Positions 1 through 7,061 of a DNA stretch of 19,003 bases are shown piece after piece (position 1 is the first letter of the stretch; the number at the start of each line of letters is the position of its first letter). The notes under the pieces are model-generated. The model saw only the letters and a program-made list of their open reading frames with translations. It was not told the origin of the DNA and searched no databases. This DNA is from an uncultured Clostridia bacterium (GTDB lineage Bacteria; Bacillota; Clostridia; Christensenellales; UBA1242). The DNA lies in the NCBI GenBank assembly GCA_946612575.1, contig CAMOEU010000002.1:1-19003 (forward strand). Direction: 5' to 3'. A program made the position numbers and the translations under genes.

Positions 1-571
1 TTTTGAATACGGATGCAGATTTTTCATAAAAAAGTTTCAATTTTATTTTCAAAATAATGAAATTTTGTAGGTTTGAACAGCGATATTTAAAGCATAAATC
101 TTCTTTTTTCAGCTTTTTTAGTCTTAAATCTTTTGTCAAAACAAGCAATTCTTCAACAAACTCACCAATTTCGTGACCAAAACTTCCACCATTCATATAT
201 ACAAGCCCACCAATTGTGCCTGGTATCCCAAACGACCATTCAAGTCCACCCAAATTTGACTTTGCAAGAAAAATATTGAGCGAAAACAAATTTACACCCG
301 CATCAACATAAATATAATTCAAATTTTTTTGCATTCGGATGCAGTTTTTTAAACATACAACAACACCATCAAATCCATCATCATCAAAAAGTGTGTTGCT
401 ACCATTGCCAAGAATAAAATATTTAAGATCGTTTTCTTTTATCTCTTTTAAGACAGACTTGACTTCATAAGCAGTTTTTGGAAAGACAATATATTTTGCT
501 TTTCCACCAATTTTTATTGTGGAATAATTTGATAATAATTCATCTTTTTTATTTAATATATTTTCAAACAT
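1..571 (-). CDS. murB: UDP-N-acetylenolpyruvoylglucosamine reductase (MurB), C-terminus cut by window edge
   Basis: MurB is the cytoplasmic FAD/NADPH enzyme that reduces UDP-GlcNAc-enolpyruvate to UDP-MurNAc in peptidoglycan precursor synthesis. I read 190 open codons from the ATG at 571 to the left edge with no stop. The FAD-binding motifs are in order: NYSTIKIGG at residues 15-23, LGNGSN at 54-59, GIPGTIGG at 115-122, MNGGSFG at 126-132, and FKYR near 161-164, whose Arg corresponds to the conserved active-site Arg. The distal part, with the catalytic Ser and Glu, lies outside the window. No Shine-Dalgarno is visible: the 20 bases before the ATG are almost all A/T, unlike the neighbours. It follows the supercluster terminator by about 95 AT-rich bases in which I see no clear promoter. 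Two copies of the CGGATGCA element lie inside the gene (330-343 and 4-17), in stretches that should be surface loops. Confidence 0.93.
   Translation of the reverse strand, partial: MFENILNKKDELLSNYSTIKIGGKAKYIVFPKTAYEVKSVLKEIKENDLKYFILGNGSNTLFDDDGFDGVVVCLKNCIRMQKNLNYIYVDAGVNLFSLNIFLAKSNLGGLEWSFGIPGTIGGLVYMNGGSFGHEIGEFVEELLVLTKDLRLKKLKKEDLCFKYRCSNLQNFIILKIKLKLFYEKSASVFK
4..17 (+). repeat. CGGATGCA element, copy 1 (inside murB)
   Basis: TGAATACGGATGCA, then GATTTTT. It matches copies 2 and 3 in core and in the T-run after it, but the left arm of the small palindrome has one mismatch (TGAAT against ATGCA). On the murB strand it encodes A-S-V near residue 186. It may be truncated by the window edge. 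Confidence 0.6.
330..343 (+). repeat. CGGATGCA element, copy 2 (inside murB)
   Basis: TGCAT-TCGG-ATGCA: a perfect 5-bp inverted repeat around a 4-base loop, preceded by a T-run and followed by GTTTTTT. It lies inside murB around residues 77-81 and is read there in a different frame (C-I-R-M) from copies 1 and 3. Confidence 0.65.
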
Positions 572-665
572 AAAAATATTTATGAAAAAAATTTGAAATT
601 CGTGAAAATACCATAAATAGGAATTTTCAGTAATTTCGAAAAAATTATTTTAGTATTAAAAAAAT

Positions 666-699
666 AAAAAAATTACGAAAATAAATCCGTAATTTTTTT
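666..699 (-). terminator. Intrinsic terminator of the S10-spc-alpha supercluster
   Basis: The arms at 666-677 and 688-699 form a perfect 12-bp stem with a 10-base loop. In the minus-strand transcript the stem ends in a run of U that continues (UUUUUUUAUUUUUUU). It starts 17 bases after the rplQ stop and separates the ribosomal cluster from murB. The stem is AT-rich with only a CG pair next to the loop, and the arms are nearly symmetrical, so it may also work on the other strand. Confidence 0.85.
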
Positions 700-716
700 A
701 ATATTTATAAGCATAA

Positions 717-1226
717 TTAAACCAATTCAACGATAGCCATTTCAGATGCATCACCACGGCGTTGTCCAAGTTTGATAACTCTTGTGTATCCGCCAGCTTG
801 TCCAAGCTTCTTAGCTCTTTCAGCATATTTTGGTGCATAAACATTGAAAATCTTTTCGATAAGTGGGTGATTGATTCCTTCAATTCTTGCTTTGTATGCA
901 GTGATTGATTCTTTTTCTTTTCTTTGTTCTTGCAAATCATAAACATAAGACATAATCTTTCTTCTTGCAGCAAGTTTCTTTGGTCCGTCGTTAAGAACTG
1001 TTGTCTTAGTTTTCTTTCCATCAGCACCCTTAACTTCCTTCTCAACTTTCACTGTGTCTTCATATGTGTTGATAGCAAGTGTAAGAATCTTTTCTGCCAT
1101 TCTTGCAGTAGATTTTGCCTTTGCAAGAGTTGTTTCAATCTTACCATTCCAAAGGAATGTAGAAACTTGTCCACGAAGCATTGCATTTCTTTCTTTTGAA
1201 GGTCTGCCTAATTTTTCGTTAGCCAT
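717..1226 (-). CDS. rplQ: 50S ribosomal protein L17, with internal extra segments
   Basis: L17 binds 23S rRNA on the solvent side of the large subunit near the tunnel exit. The N-terminal family pattern (KLGRPSKERNAMLRG, residues 5-19) and the C-terminal one (GGYTRVIKLGQRRGDASEMAIVEL, 145-168) are both clear. The protein is 169 residues against about 115-130 for a typical L17. The excess sits in the middle: a charged stretch around residues 55-82, rich in Lys, Val, Thr and Glu, and a second around 97-120. Because both ends match and the frame is open, this is an in-frame expansion rather than a frameshift. It is the last gene of the cluster, 34 bases after rpoA, with an AAAGGAG site before its ATG and the terminator 17 bases downstream. 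Confidence 0.96.
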   Translation of the reverse strand: MANEKLGRPSKERNAMLRGQVSTFLWNGKIETTLAKAKSTARMAEKILTLAINTYEDTVKVEKEVKGADGKKTKTTVLNDGPKKLAARRKIMSYVYDLQEQRKEKESITAYKARIEGINHPLIEKIFNVYAPKYAERAKKLGQAGGYTRVIKLGQRRGDASEMAIVELV

Positions 1227-1260
1227 AATAAACTCCTTTTAAAATTCTTCAAAGTTTTGA

Positions 1261-2214
1261 TTATTCATCTTCCTTACGAAGACTCAAACCATAACTGTCA
1301 AGTTTTTGTATAACTTCTTCAACCGACTTAGCACCAAGATTACGAACTTTAAACATATCGCTTCTTGATTTTTTAAGAAGGTCTTGAATTGTGTTGATTC
1401 CTGCTCTCTTCAAGCAGTTGTAAGAACGAACAGAGAGATCCATTTCTTCAATAGGAAGTTCCATAAGTTTCACTTGCTTGTCTTCTTCTTTTGAAACCAA
1501 AATTGACATATCACCAATTTGTTCACAGAGTTCGATGAAAAGACCAACATGTTCGTTGATAATCTTTCCAGCAAGACTTACAATTTCTCTTGCAGAAGTT
1601 GTTCCGTTTGTTGTGACTTCCAAAGTCAACTTATCATAGTCGATGCTTTGTCCAACTCTAGTTGCGTCAACATTGAAATTAACCTTTTTAACAGGTGAGA
1701 AAATGCTGTCAACAGCAATAAAATCGATGTTGTCATATTTTGTCTTGTTTGCATCACTTGTCACATAACCACGGCCATTTCCAATCATAACATCAAGATC
1801 GAATACAGCACCTTCATCCATTGTGCAGATATGCAAATCTGGATTGAGGATTTCAACTTGATCGTTTGATTCGAAGTCTTTTGCTGTGACTTCTCCTGGT
1901 GTGTTTTTTCTTATCTTAAGATATGTGATAAAGTCTTTTTCTTGGTTTGTGCATTTAACAGCCAAACCCTTTAAGTTTAACACGATATCAACAACATCTT
2001 CAGCAACTCCACGGATTGTAGAAAATTCGTGTGCTACCCCTGCAATTCTGAAAGCGATAACAGCTGATCCTGGAAGTGCAGAAAGAAGAGTTCTTCTCAT
2101 GCAGTTTCCAAGTGTGATTCCATAGCCTTTTTCAAGTGGTTCAACGACAAATCTTGCAAATTGTCCACCATCAGTTTCTTCACAAGTGATTCTAGGCTTT
2201 TCCATTTCCATCAT
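1261..2214 (-). CDS. rpoA: DNA-directed RNA polymerase subunit alpha
   Basis: The alpha subunit dimerises to nucleate assembly of RNA polymerase, and its C-terminal domain contacts UP elements and activators. The 317-residue length is typical. The N-terminal domain shows FVVEPLEKGYGITLGNCMRRTLLSALPG-type sequence at residues 22-49. The C-terminal domain starts near residue 250 (LPIEEMDLSVRSYNCLKRAGI) and carries the helix-hairpin-helix pattern around NLGAKSVEEV. The start is the first of two adjacent ATGs, 6-7 bases after a strong AGGGGGA site. It sits between rpsD and rplQ as in most Bacillota. The very A/T-rich patches upstream of both promoters in this window are candidate UP elements for its C-terminal domain, but this is inference. 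Confidence 0.98.
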   Translation of the reverse strand: MMEMEKPRITCEETDGGQFARFVVEPLEKGYGITLGNCMRRTLLSALPGSAVIAFRIAGVAHEFSTIRGVAEDVVDIVLNLKGLAVKCTNQEKDFITYLKIRKNTPGEVTAKDFESNDQVEILNPDLHICTMDEGAVFDLDVMIGNGRGYVTSDANKTKYDNIDFIAVDSIFSPVKKVNFNVDATRVGQSIDYDKLTLEVTTNGTTSAREIVSLAGKIINEHVGLFIELCEQIGDMSILVSKEEDKQVKLMELPIEEMDLSVRSYNCLKRAGINTIQDLLKKSRSDMFKVRNLGAKSVEEVIQKLDSYGLSLRKEDE

Positions 2215-2232
2215 ATAAAAATCCCCCTAATA

Positions 2233-2853
2233 TTATCTAGAATACAATTCAACAATGAGTTGTTCCTTAATGTCAGTATCAATATCTTCTCTTTCTGGAA
2301 GAGCAAGAATCTTTCCTGTCAATGTTTCGCTGTTAAATTCCAACCATTTTGGCATAACAATCTTCATACCTTTAAGGTCTTTAAACATTTCAAGGTCTTG
2401 CTTGCTTTCTTTAACACTGATAACATCTCCAACCTTAACTCTGTAAGATGCGATGCTAACTCTCTTTCCATTAACACAAATGTGTCCATGATTTACAATT
2501 TGACGACATTCTGCTCTAGATGCACCAATACCCATACGGTAAACAACATTGTCAAGTCTTCTTTCGATGAGTGACAACATATTTGCACCAGTAACACCCT
2601 TTGTTCTTACAGCGTCATCATAATATTTTTGGAATTGTTTTTCCAAAATGCCGTACATTCTCTTAACTTTTTGCTTTTCACGAAGTTGAAGTCCGTATTC
2701 AGTAACTCTCTTTCTTGAAGCACCATGTTGGCCAGGGATAACTGGTCTTCTTTCCATAGCACATTTTTTTGTTGTACATCTTTCACCTTTAAGGAAAAGT
2801 TTGCGTCCTTCTCTTCTGCATTGACGGCAATCAGGTTCAATAGTTCTTGCCAT
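2233..2853 (-). CDS. rpsD: 30S ribosomal protein S4, zinc-binding form
   Basis: S4 nucleates assembly of the 30S body on the 5' domain of 16S rRNA. At 206 residues it has normal length. The N-terminal segment keeps a zinc knuckle, Cys9-x2-Cys12-x13-Cys26-x4-Cys31, so this is the cysteine-containing form. The S4 RNA-binding domain follows around residues 95-155 (LDNVVYRMGIGASRAECRQ, then VNHGHICVNGKRV). The start has an AAAAGGAGAT site. It lies in the alpha block between rpsK and rpoA. In Bacillus subtilis S4 represses its own separate gene through a leader; here rpsD is embedded in the operon, so if S4 feedback exists it should act elsewhere on this transcript. Confidence 0.98.
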   Translation of the reverse strand: MARTIEPDCRQCRREGRKLFLKGERCTTKKCAMERRPVIPGQHGASRKRVTEYGLQLREKQKVKRMYGILEKQFQKYYDDAVRTKGVTGANMLSLIERRLDNVVYRMGIGASRAECRQIVNHGHICVNGKRVSIASYRVKVGDVISVKESKQDLEMFKDLKGMKIVMPKWLEFNSETLTGKILALPEREDIDTDIKEQLIVELYSR

Positions 2854-2866
2854 TTTTTATCTCCTT

Positions 2867-3274
2867 TTAAATTCTTCTTCTCTTTGGAGGTCTGCAACCG
2901 TTATGAGCGATTGGAGAAACATCCTTAATAAGTGTAACTGTGAAGCCAAGAGTTGAAAGGCATCTAATTGCACTTTCTCTACCATTACCAGGTCCCTTAA
3001 CATACACTTCAACTGATTTCATTCCGTTGTCAAGAGCAACTTTTCCAGCTTGCTCTACACATGTTTGTGCAGCAAATGGAGTGCTCTTTTTTGAACCTTT
3101 AAGTCCAAGTCTTCCAGATGAGCAAGATGAAATTACATTACCTTGCATATCTGTGAAAACAATAAGGTTGTTGTTGAAAGAAGTAGTGATATGAACTTGT
3201 CCCTTATCAATATTTCTAACAACTTTTTTTCTTGTTGTTTTCTTTTTAGTATCTGTTTTCTTTACGCTTGCCAT
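2867..3274 (-). CDS. rpsK: 30S ribosomal protein S11
   Basis: S11 sits on the 30S platform and contacts mRNA near the Shine-Dalgarno helix together with S7 and S18. The 135-residue protein has the family core: HITTSFNNNLIVFTD around residues 28-42, GLKGSKKSTPFAAQ around 57-70, GPGNGRESAIR around 94-104, and the terminal NGCRPPKRRR. The Lys/Thr-rich N-terminus (first ~20 residues) is a little longer than in Escherichia coli, as is usual for Bacillota. The ATG follows an AGAGGTG site by 4-5 bases, and the gene begins 10 bases after the rpsM stop. Confidence 0.98.
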   Translation of the reverse strand: MASVKKTDTKKKTTRKKVVRNIDKGQVHITTSFNNNLIVFTDMQGNVISSCSSGRLGLKGSKKSTPFAAQTCVEQAGKVALDNGMKSVEVYVKGPGNGRESAIRCLSTLGFTVTLIKDVSPIAHNGCRPPKRRRI

Positions 3275-3284
3275 ATCTCACCTC

Positions 3285-3662
3285 TTACTTACCTTTCTTT
3301 GAGCTTCCGCTAACGATTTTCTTTGGTCCCTTTCTTGTTCTAGCATTGTTTTTTGTGCTTTGTCCACGAACAGGAAGACCTTTTCTGTGACGAATACCAC
3401 GATAACATCCGATTTCGTTGAGTTTCTTGATATTCATACTAACTTTTGATTTAAGTTCACCTTCAACCATAAGATTGTGTTCGATATAGTTACGAAGTTT
3501 AGCAACTTGATCTTCTGTCAAGTCCTTCACACGAGTATCCATAGAAATTCCTGTTTCATTGCAGATATCTCTTGAAGTTTTTACACCAATTCCATAAATA
3601 TAAGTCAAACCGTATTCCAATCTTTTGTCATTTGGAAGGTCAACACCAGCAATTCTTGCCAT
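3285..3662 (-). CDS. rpsM: 30S ribosomal protein S13
   Basis: S13 in the 30S head forms intersubunit bridges and its C-terminal tail approaches the P-site tRNA. The 125 residues begin MARIAGVDLPNDKRLEYGLTY-like, include the helix-hairpin-helix region around residues 14-60, and end in the basic RGIRHRKGLPVRGQ ... TRKGPKK tail typical of the family. A GGAG site lies about 9 bases upstream; an ATG in another frame directly after that site meets a stop at once (ATGTAA), so the start at 3662 is the correct one. It follows rpmJ by 19 bases, the standard order. Confidence 0.98.
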   Translation of the reverse strand: MARIAGVDLPNDKRLEYGLTYIYGIGVKTSRDICNETGISMDTRVKDLTEDQVAKLRNYIEHNLMVEGELKSKVSMNIKKLNEIGCYRGIRHRKGLPVRGQSTKNNARTRKGPKKIVSGSSKKGK

Positions 3663-3681
3663 TTACATTTTCTCCTTTTTA

Positions 3682-3798
3682 TTAACCTTGTGTTTGTTTA
3701 TGTTTTGCACTCTTTGGGCAAATAACCATAACTTTTCCGTTTCTTTTGATAACTTTACATTGATCACACATTGGTTTAACCGATGCTCTGACTTTCAT
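3682..3798 (-). CDS. rpmJ: 50S ribosomal protein L36, zinc-binding form
   Basis: L36 is the smallest protein of the large subunit and binds 23S rRNA domain VI with a zinc ribbon. I translated this by hand: 38 residues, MKVRASVKPMCDQCKVIKRN and then GKVMVICPKSAKHKQTQG. The zinc ligands Cys11, Cys14, Cys27 and His33 are all present, so this is the zinc-dependent form; no cysteine-free paralogue is seen here. The ATG is 7 bases after an AAGGAG site, and the gene sits between infA and rpsM as in other Bacillota. Loss of ligands would have suggested adaptation to zinc limitation, which is not the case in this copy. Confidence 0.97.
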   Translation of the reverse strand: MKVRASVKPMCDQCKVIKRNGKVMVICPKSAKHKQTQG

Positions 3799-3812
3799 AA
3801 TTATGCTCCTTT

Positions 3813-4034
3813 TTAACCCTTATCTCTCCAGGTAATTCTACCCTTTGACAAATCATACGGACTCATTTCAATTTTAACTTTGTCACCTTCAATAATTCTA
3901 ATGAAGTTTTGACGAAGCTTTCCTGAGATATATGCTGTTATAACATGACCATTTGACAAAGTCACCTTAAAAGTCATACTTGGTAAAACTTCTGTGACAA
4001 CCCCTTCAAATTCAATTACATCTTGTTTTGACAT
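3813..4034 (-). CDS. infA: Translation initiation factor IF-1
   Basis: IF-1 occupies the A site of the 30S subunit during initiation and works with IF-2 and IF-3. The 73-residue protein is a single S1-like OB fold: SKQDVIEFEGVVTEVLPSM, then FKVTLSNGHVITAYISGKLRQNFIRI, and the C-terminal MSPYDLSKGRITWR, all family hallmarks. I start at the ATG at 4034, 7 bases after AGAGG, rather than at an in-frame TTG two codons upstream. The gene overlaps the end of the KOW gene by 19 bases, so its initiation is probably coupled to translation of that gene. Confidence 0.98.
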   Translation of the reverse strand: MSKQDVIEFEGVVTEVLPSMTFKVTLSNGHVITAYISGKLRQNFIRIIEGDKVKIEMSPYDLSKGRITWRDKG

Positions 4035-4288
4035 ACACAAACCTCTTTTAAAAATTTTCTGATTTCCGCATTTACTTTTTCTTGTCCAGATTTGAGTTTT
4101 TCTGTCTCAAACTCAATTTTTGAAGCCTTCTGAACATGTTTAAGGCTTTTCTTTTTCGGTTTGGATAATTTCAGTCTTTTTCCATCAACAAGAAAACAAA
4201 ATTTCTCATCGACATCCAAAACAACAAAAACATCCCCCTTTTCTTTTCCAGCAATTGCTCTTACAACATTACCTTTTTCGATATTCAT
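4016..4288 (-). CDS. KOW-domain RNA-binding protein (L14e/L6e/L27e-like)
   Basis: This roughly 90-residue basic protein starts with a KOW motif (KGNVVRAIAGKEKGDVFVVLDV, residues 5-26 from the second Met), a small beta module found in L24, NusG and the archaeal/eukaryotic proteins L14e, L6e and L27e. The rest is Lys-rich with a likely alpha-helix. A gene of this type between map and infA is characteristic of Clostridia; its role is not firmly established, but the fold and context suggest rRNA or ribosome binding. Two adjacent ATGs exist; the second (4288) has better spacing (7 bases) from GGAG. It overlaps map by 20 bases and infA by 19, so all three are likely to be translationally coupled. 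Confidence 0.9.
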   Translation of the reverse strand: MNIEKGNVVRAIAGKEKGDVFVVLDVDEKFCFLVDGKRLKLSKPKKKSLKHVQKASKIEFETEKLKSGQEKVNAEIRKFLKEVCVCQNKM

Positions 4289-5039
4289 CATCTTTCTCCA
4301 AAGTTAACACTTCCAAGCCATTTCTTGTGAAAAGAACCGTGTTCTCATAATGGGCACTAGGTCGTTTATCTCGAGTGACAATCCCCCATCCATCACTAAG
4401 CATCCAAATGTCTTTCTTTCCGGCATTGATCATAGGTTCGATTGCTAAGCAGGCATTCTCCGCAATAACAACCCCATCTGTTTCTTTGCCATAATTCAAG
4501 ACTGATGGTGCTTCGTGCATCTTACGACCTATCCCATGTCCACAGAGCTCACGAACAACCGAAAATCCATTGCTCTCTGCATGAGTTTGAACAGCATGTG
4601 AAATTTTTCCTATTCTGTCACCAATCCTGACATTCTCAATCCCCTTGAAAAAGCATTCTTTTGTGACTTTCATAAGTTTTTCTTTCTCAGCCGAAACCTT
4701 ACCGACCGGATAAGTCCTTGCAGCATCGCCGTGATAGCCTTTATAGGCCACAACTATATCGACACTAACAATGTCGCCTTCCTGCAAAATGATATCTTTG
4801 CTAGGAATTCCGTGCACAACCATTTCGTTGACCGAAATGCAAGTGGCAGCCGGATATCCCTCATATCCCAAGCAAGCAGGCGAACCACCACTCTCTATTA
4901 TAAACTTTTCTAGAGATTTGTCAATATCATAAGTGGAAACTCCTGGTTTTATCAGTGTTTTTGCATACACTAATGCATCCCTAGTGAGTTCGCACGCTTT
5001 TTTTATCAACACAATCTCAGCAGGTGTTTTTTGTATCAC
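4269..5039 (-). CDS. map: Methionine aminopeptidase, type I
   Basis: This metalloenzyme removes the initiator Met from nascent proteins at the tunnel exit. The 256 residues show the pita-bread fold with all five metal ligands: Asp94, Asp105, His168, Glu201 and Glu232. The substrate-side histidine is at 76 (VVHGIPS). Motifs DIVVAYKGYHGDAARTYPVG, ELCGHGIG, AIEPMI and HYENTV are intact. No N-terminal zinc-finger or SH3-binding extension is present. Initiation is at GTG (5039), 8 bases after an AAGGAG site that overlaps the end of adk; an ATG three bases earlier in another frame runs straight into a stop. It sits 5 bases downstream of adk, the usual secY-adk-map order. Confidence 0.98.
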   Translation of the reverse strand: MIQKTPAEIVLIKKACELTRDALVYAKTLIKPGVSTYDIDKSLEKFIIESGGSPACLGYEGYPAATCISVNEMVVHGIPSKDIILQEGDIVSVDIVVAYKGYHGDAARTYPVGKVSAEKEKLMKVTKECFFKGIENVRIGDRIGKISHAVQTHAESNGFSVVRELCGHGIGRKMHEAPSVLNYGKETDGVVIAENACLAIEPMINAGKKDIWMLSDGWGIVTRDKRPSAHYENTVLFTRNGLEVLTLEKDDEYRKR

Positions 5040-5044
5040 TACAT

Positions 5045-5662
5045 TTACTCCTTCTTCAAAAAGTTCTTCACAGACTCAAACACAATTTCAGGATTTTGAT
5101 TTCCGTCAACTGTGAATAGTCTATCAGTGTAGAAGTTTATAAGTGGTGCAGTCATCTTTTTATAAACTTCCAGACGATTGTTAACTGTTTCCAAATTATC
5201 GTCATCTCTTTGGAACAGTGGTGAGCCACACTTTGCGCAAGTAGTTTTAGAATAGGTAGAAGTGTTGTAAATTTCACCACATTTACTACATACTCTTCTT
5301 CCTAAGCAACGACGTCTGATAATATCAAACGGAACGTCCAATTCAATTACAGCATCAACTTTTGCAATCTTGTCAAGCATTTTAGCTTGTTCGATTGTTC
5401 TTGGAAAACCATCAAAAATTACACCATTTTTGCAGTCATTCTTTTTCAATCTTTCTTCAAGCATTGTCACTGTGACACTGTCTGGAACAAGTTCGCCTTT
5501 GTCCATATATTGTTTAGCCAAAAGTCCAACTTTTGTCCCATTCTTTATGTTTTCCCTAAACAAATCTCCTGTTGAGATTTGAACAAGGTTAAACTCACTA
5601 TTAAGTTTTTTTGCTAATGTTCCTTTTCCAGAAAATGGAGCTCCAAGTAAAATTATATTCAT
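5045..5662 (-). CDS. adk: Adenylate kinase with zinc-type lid
   Basis: Adk interconverts ATP + AMP and 2 ADP in the cytoplasm. The 205-residue long-form enzyme has a P-loop at residues 7-15 (GAPFSGKGT), the AMP-binding region with TGDLFR at 31-36, DGFPRT at 84-89, and a lid with Cys125-x2-Cys128-x13-Cys142-x2-Cys145 followed by QRDDD. The four cysteines predict structural zinc, common in Gram-positive Adk. The P-loop is odd: the family normally has Gly or Ala where Phe10 stands. I start at the ATG at 5662; an in-frame TTG at 5677 is rejected because the GGAGAAGGA ribosome site lies between the two. A 61-base gap with a 7-bp hairpin separates it from secY. Confidence 0.98.
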   Translation of the reverse strand: MNIILLGAPFSGKGTLAKKLNSEFNLVQISTGDLFRENIKNGTKVGLLAKQYMDKGELVPDSVTVTMLEERLKKNDCKNGVIFDGFPRTIEQAKMLDKIAKVDAVIELDVPFDIIRRRCLGRRVCSKCGEIYNTSTYSKTTCAKCGSPLFQRDDDNLETVNNRLEVYKKMTAPLINFYTDRLFTVDGNQNPEIVFESVKNFLKKE

Positions 5663-5679
5663 TTTTCCTTCTCCCAAGG

Positions 5680-5696
5680 TCTTCTTTTTAAGAAGA
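5680..5696 (-). other. Small perfect hairpin between secY and adk
   Basis: TCTTCTT-TTT-AAGAAGA is a perfect 7-bp inverted repeat with a 3-base loop in the 61-base secY-adk gap. In the minus-strand RNA it is not followed by a U-run, so it is not a terminator. It could mark RNA processing or set relative expression of adk; that is inference. Confidence 0.4.
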
Positions 5697-5723
5697 AAAC
5701 TGACTCCGGATTCAATTTTCTTC

Positions 5724-7025
5724 TTAGTCCAAGAACCCTTTATAATTTCTCATAAGCATTTGAGCATTGAGACCTTTATCAAATTCAAGTGCAACAGAAA
5801 CCATAATCATAAGTCCTGTTGTGCTGAATGCACTTACAAGTGATGTCATAATAATATCATTAGGAACAGCTTTGAAAGCCAAACTTGGAATCAAAGCAAT
5901 AATTGCAAGGAAGAATGCACTGAAGAGTGTTATTCTTCTTGAAATTCTTCTAAGATAATCTGATGTTGTTTTTCCAGGTCTAATTCCAGGAATAAATCCA
6001 CCTTGTTGTTGAAGTCTTCTGCTGATATCATCTGTGTCAAATGTGATTTGAGCATAGAAGAATGCAAATGCAAAGATAAGAGCAGCAAGCACAACGATAT
6101 ATACCCAAGAGTTTGTTCCAAGATAGTTTTGATACCAATAATAAGCACTAGACTCAGGCCAGAAGATACTCATAACAAGTTGTGGCAATGTCAAAAGTGA
6201 TGTCGCAAAAATGATTGGCATAACTCCAGAAGCATTCAATTTGATTGGAATGAATGTGTCCTGACCACCATACATTTTTCTTCCTTTGATTTGTTTTGCA
6301 TACTTAACCTGAACTCTTCTTTCAGACAAGTCCATAAACACAATAAAACCAAAGATAAGAACAAGTGCAGCAACATACATAATGATTGACCAAAGTCCTT
6401 CCAAATTGCTACCAGAAATTTGTCCGATAGCTGTTGCAATACCTTTACCAGCTGATGAAATGATACCAACAAAGATAAGCATACTCATTCCGTTTGCAAT
6501 ACCGATTTGTGTGATCTTTTCACCAAGCCAAACTGTAAACATTGCTCCAGCAGTCAAAATCAAAACAATTCCTGTTGCGATAAGCCAAAGTGGAAGGTTA
6601 AGGAAACTTGTGTTGATATAACTTCTATAGGTAATTACAATACCGATTGATTGAGCCAAAGCTAAAACAAGTGCTGCTATACGAGTGTAGAAAGCAATCT
6701 TTCTTCTTCCATCTTCACCTTGTCTTGACAAGTTTTGAAGAGAAGGTATAGCGACTGTCAAAAGTTGGATAACAATCGAAGCCGTAATATATGGTGAAAC
6801 ACCAAGTGCAAGAATTGCACCATTTGAAAGTGCATCACCTGACAGCATATTCATAAGTGAGAAGAATGTTGTTCCTTCGCTCGAACCTGCCATGGCACTA
6901 GACAAGTCAAAACCAGGACAAACCAAAGCACATCCCACTCTGTATAAAACGAGCAATCCAAGTGTTATCAAAAGTTTCTTTCTCAAGTCTTTTACTTTGA
7001 AAGCATTTACAAGAGTTTTAAACAT
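5724..7025 (-). CDS. secY: Protein translocase subunit SecY
   Basis: SecY is the ten-helix pore of the SecYEG translocon, which exports unfolded proteins and inserts membrane proteins. The 433-residue length and hydrophobic pattern fit ten transmembrane segments. The first signature (SNGAILALGVSPYITASIVIQLL, about residues 67-89) and the cytoplasmic loop motif RQGEDGRRKIAFYTR are present. Later family sequences include GGQDTFIPIKLNASGVMPIIFA (about 254-275), and QQGGFIPGIRPG then TSDYLRRISRR near 340-365. The ATG has an AGGAG site. It follows rplO by 36 bases, the canonical spc-operon position, tying the translocon to ribosome synthesis. There is no sign that this is an accessory SecY2, since it lies in the core cluster and its motifs are standard. 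Confidence 0.98.
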   Translation of the reverse strand: MFKTLVNAFKVKDLRKKLLITLGLLVLYRVGCALVCPGFDLSSAMAGSSEGTTFFSLMNMLSGDALSNGAILALGVSPYITASIVIQLLTVAIPSLQNLSRQGEDGRRKIAFYTRIAALVLALAQSIGIVITYRSYINTSFLNLPLWLIATGIVLILTAGAMFTVWLGEKITQIGIANGMSMLIFVGIISSAGKGIATAIGQISGSNLEGLWSIIMYVAALVLIFGFIVFMDLSERRVQVKYAKQIKGRKMYGGQDTFIPIKLNASGVMPIIFATSLLTLPQLVMSIFWPESSAYYWYQNYLGTNSWVYIVVLAALIFAFAFFYAQITFDTDDISRRLQQQGGFIPGIRPGKTTSDYLRRISRRITLFSAFFLAIIALIPSLAFKAVPNDIIMTSLVSAFSTTGLMIMVSVALEFDKGLNAQMLMRNYKGFLD

Positions 7026-7061
7026 AATTTACTCCTATTTTTCGATTTTTTATAGAAATTT

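Noticed and set aside
5680..5696. Terminator between secY and adk
   Set aside because: The stem is short and no U-run follows it in the transcript; adk and map are normally cotranscribed with secY.
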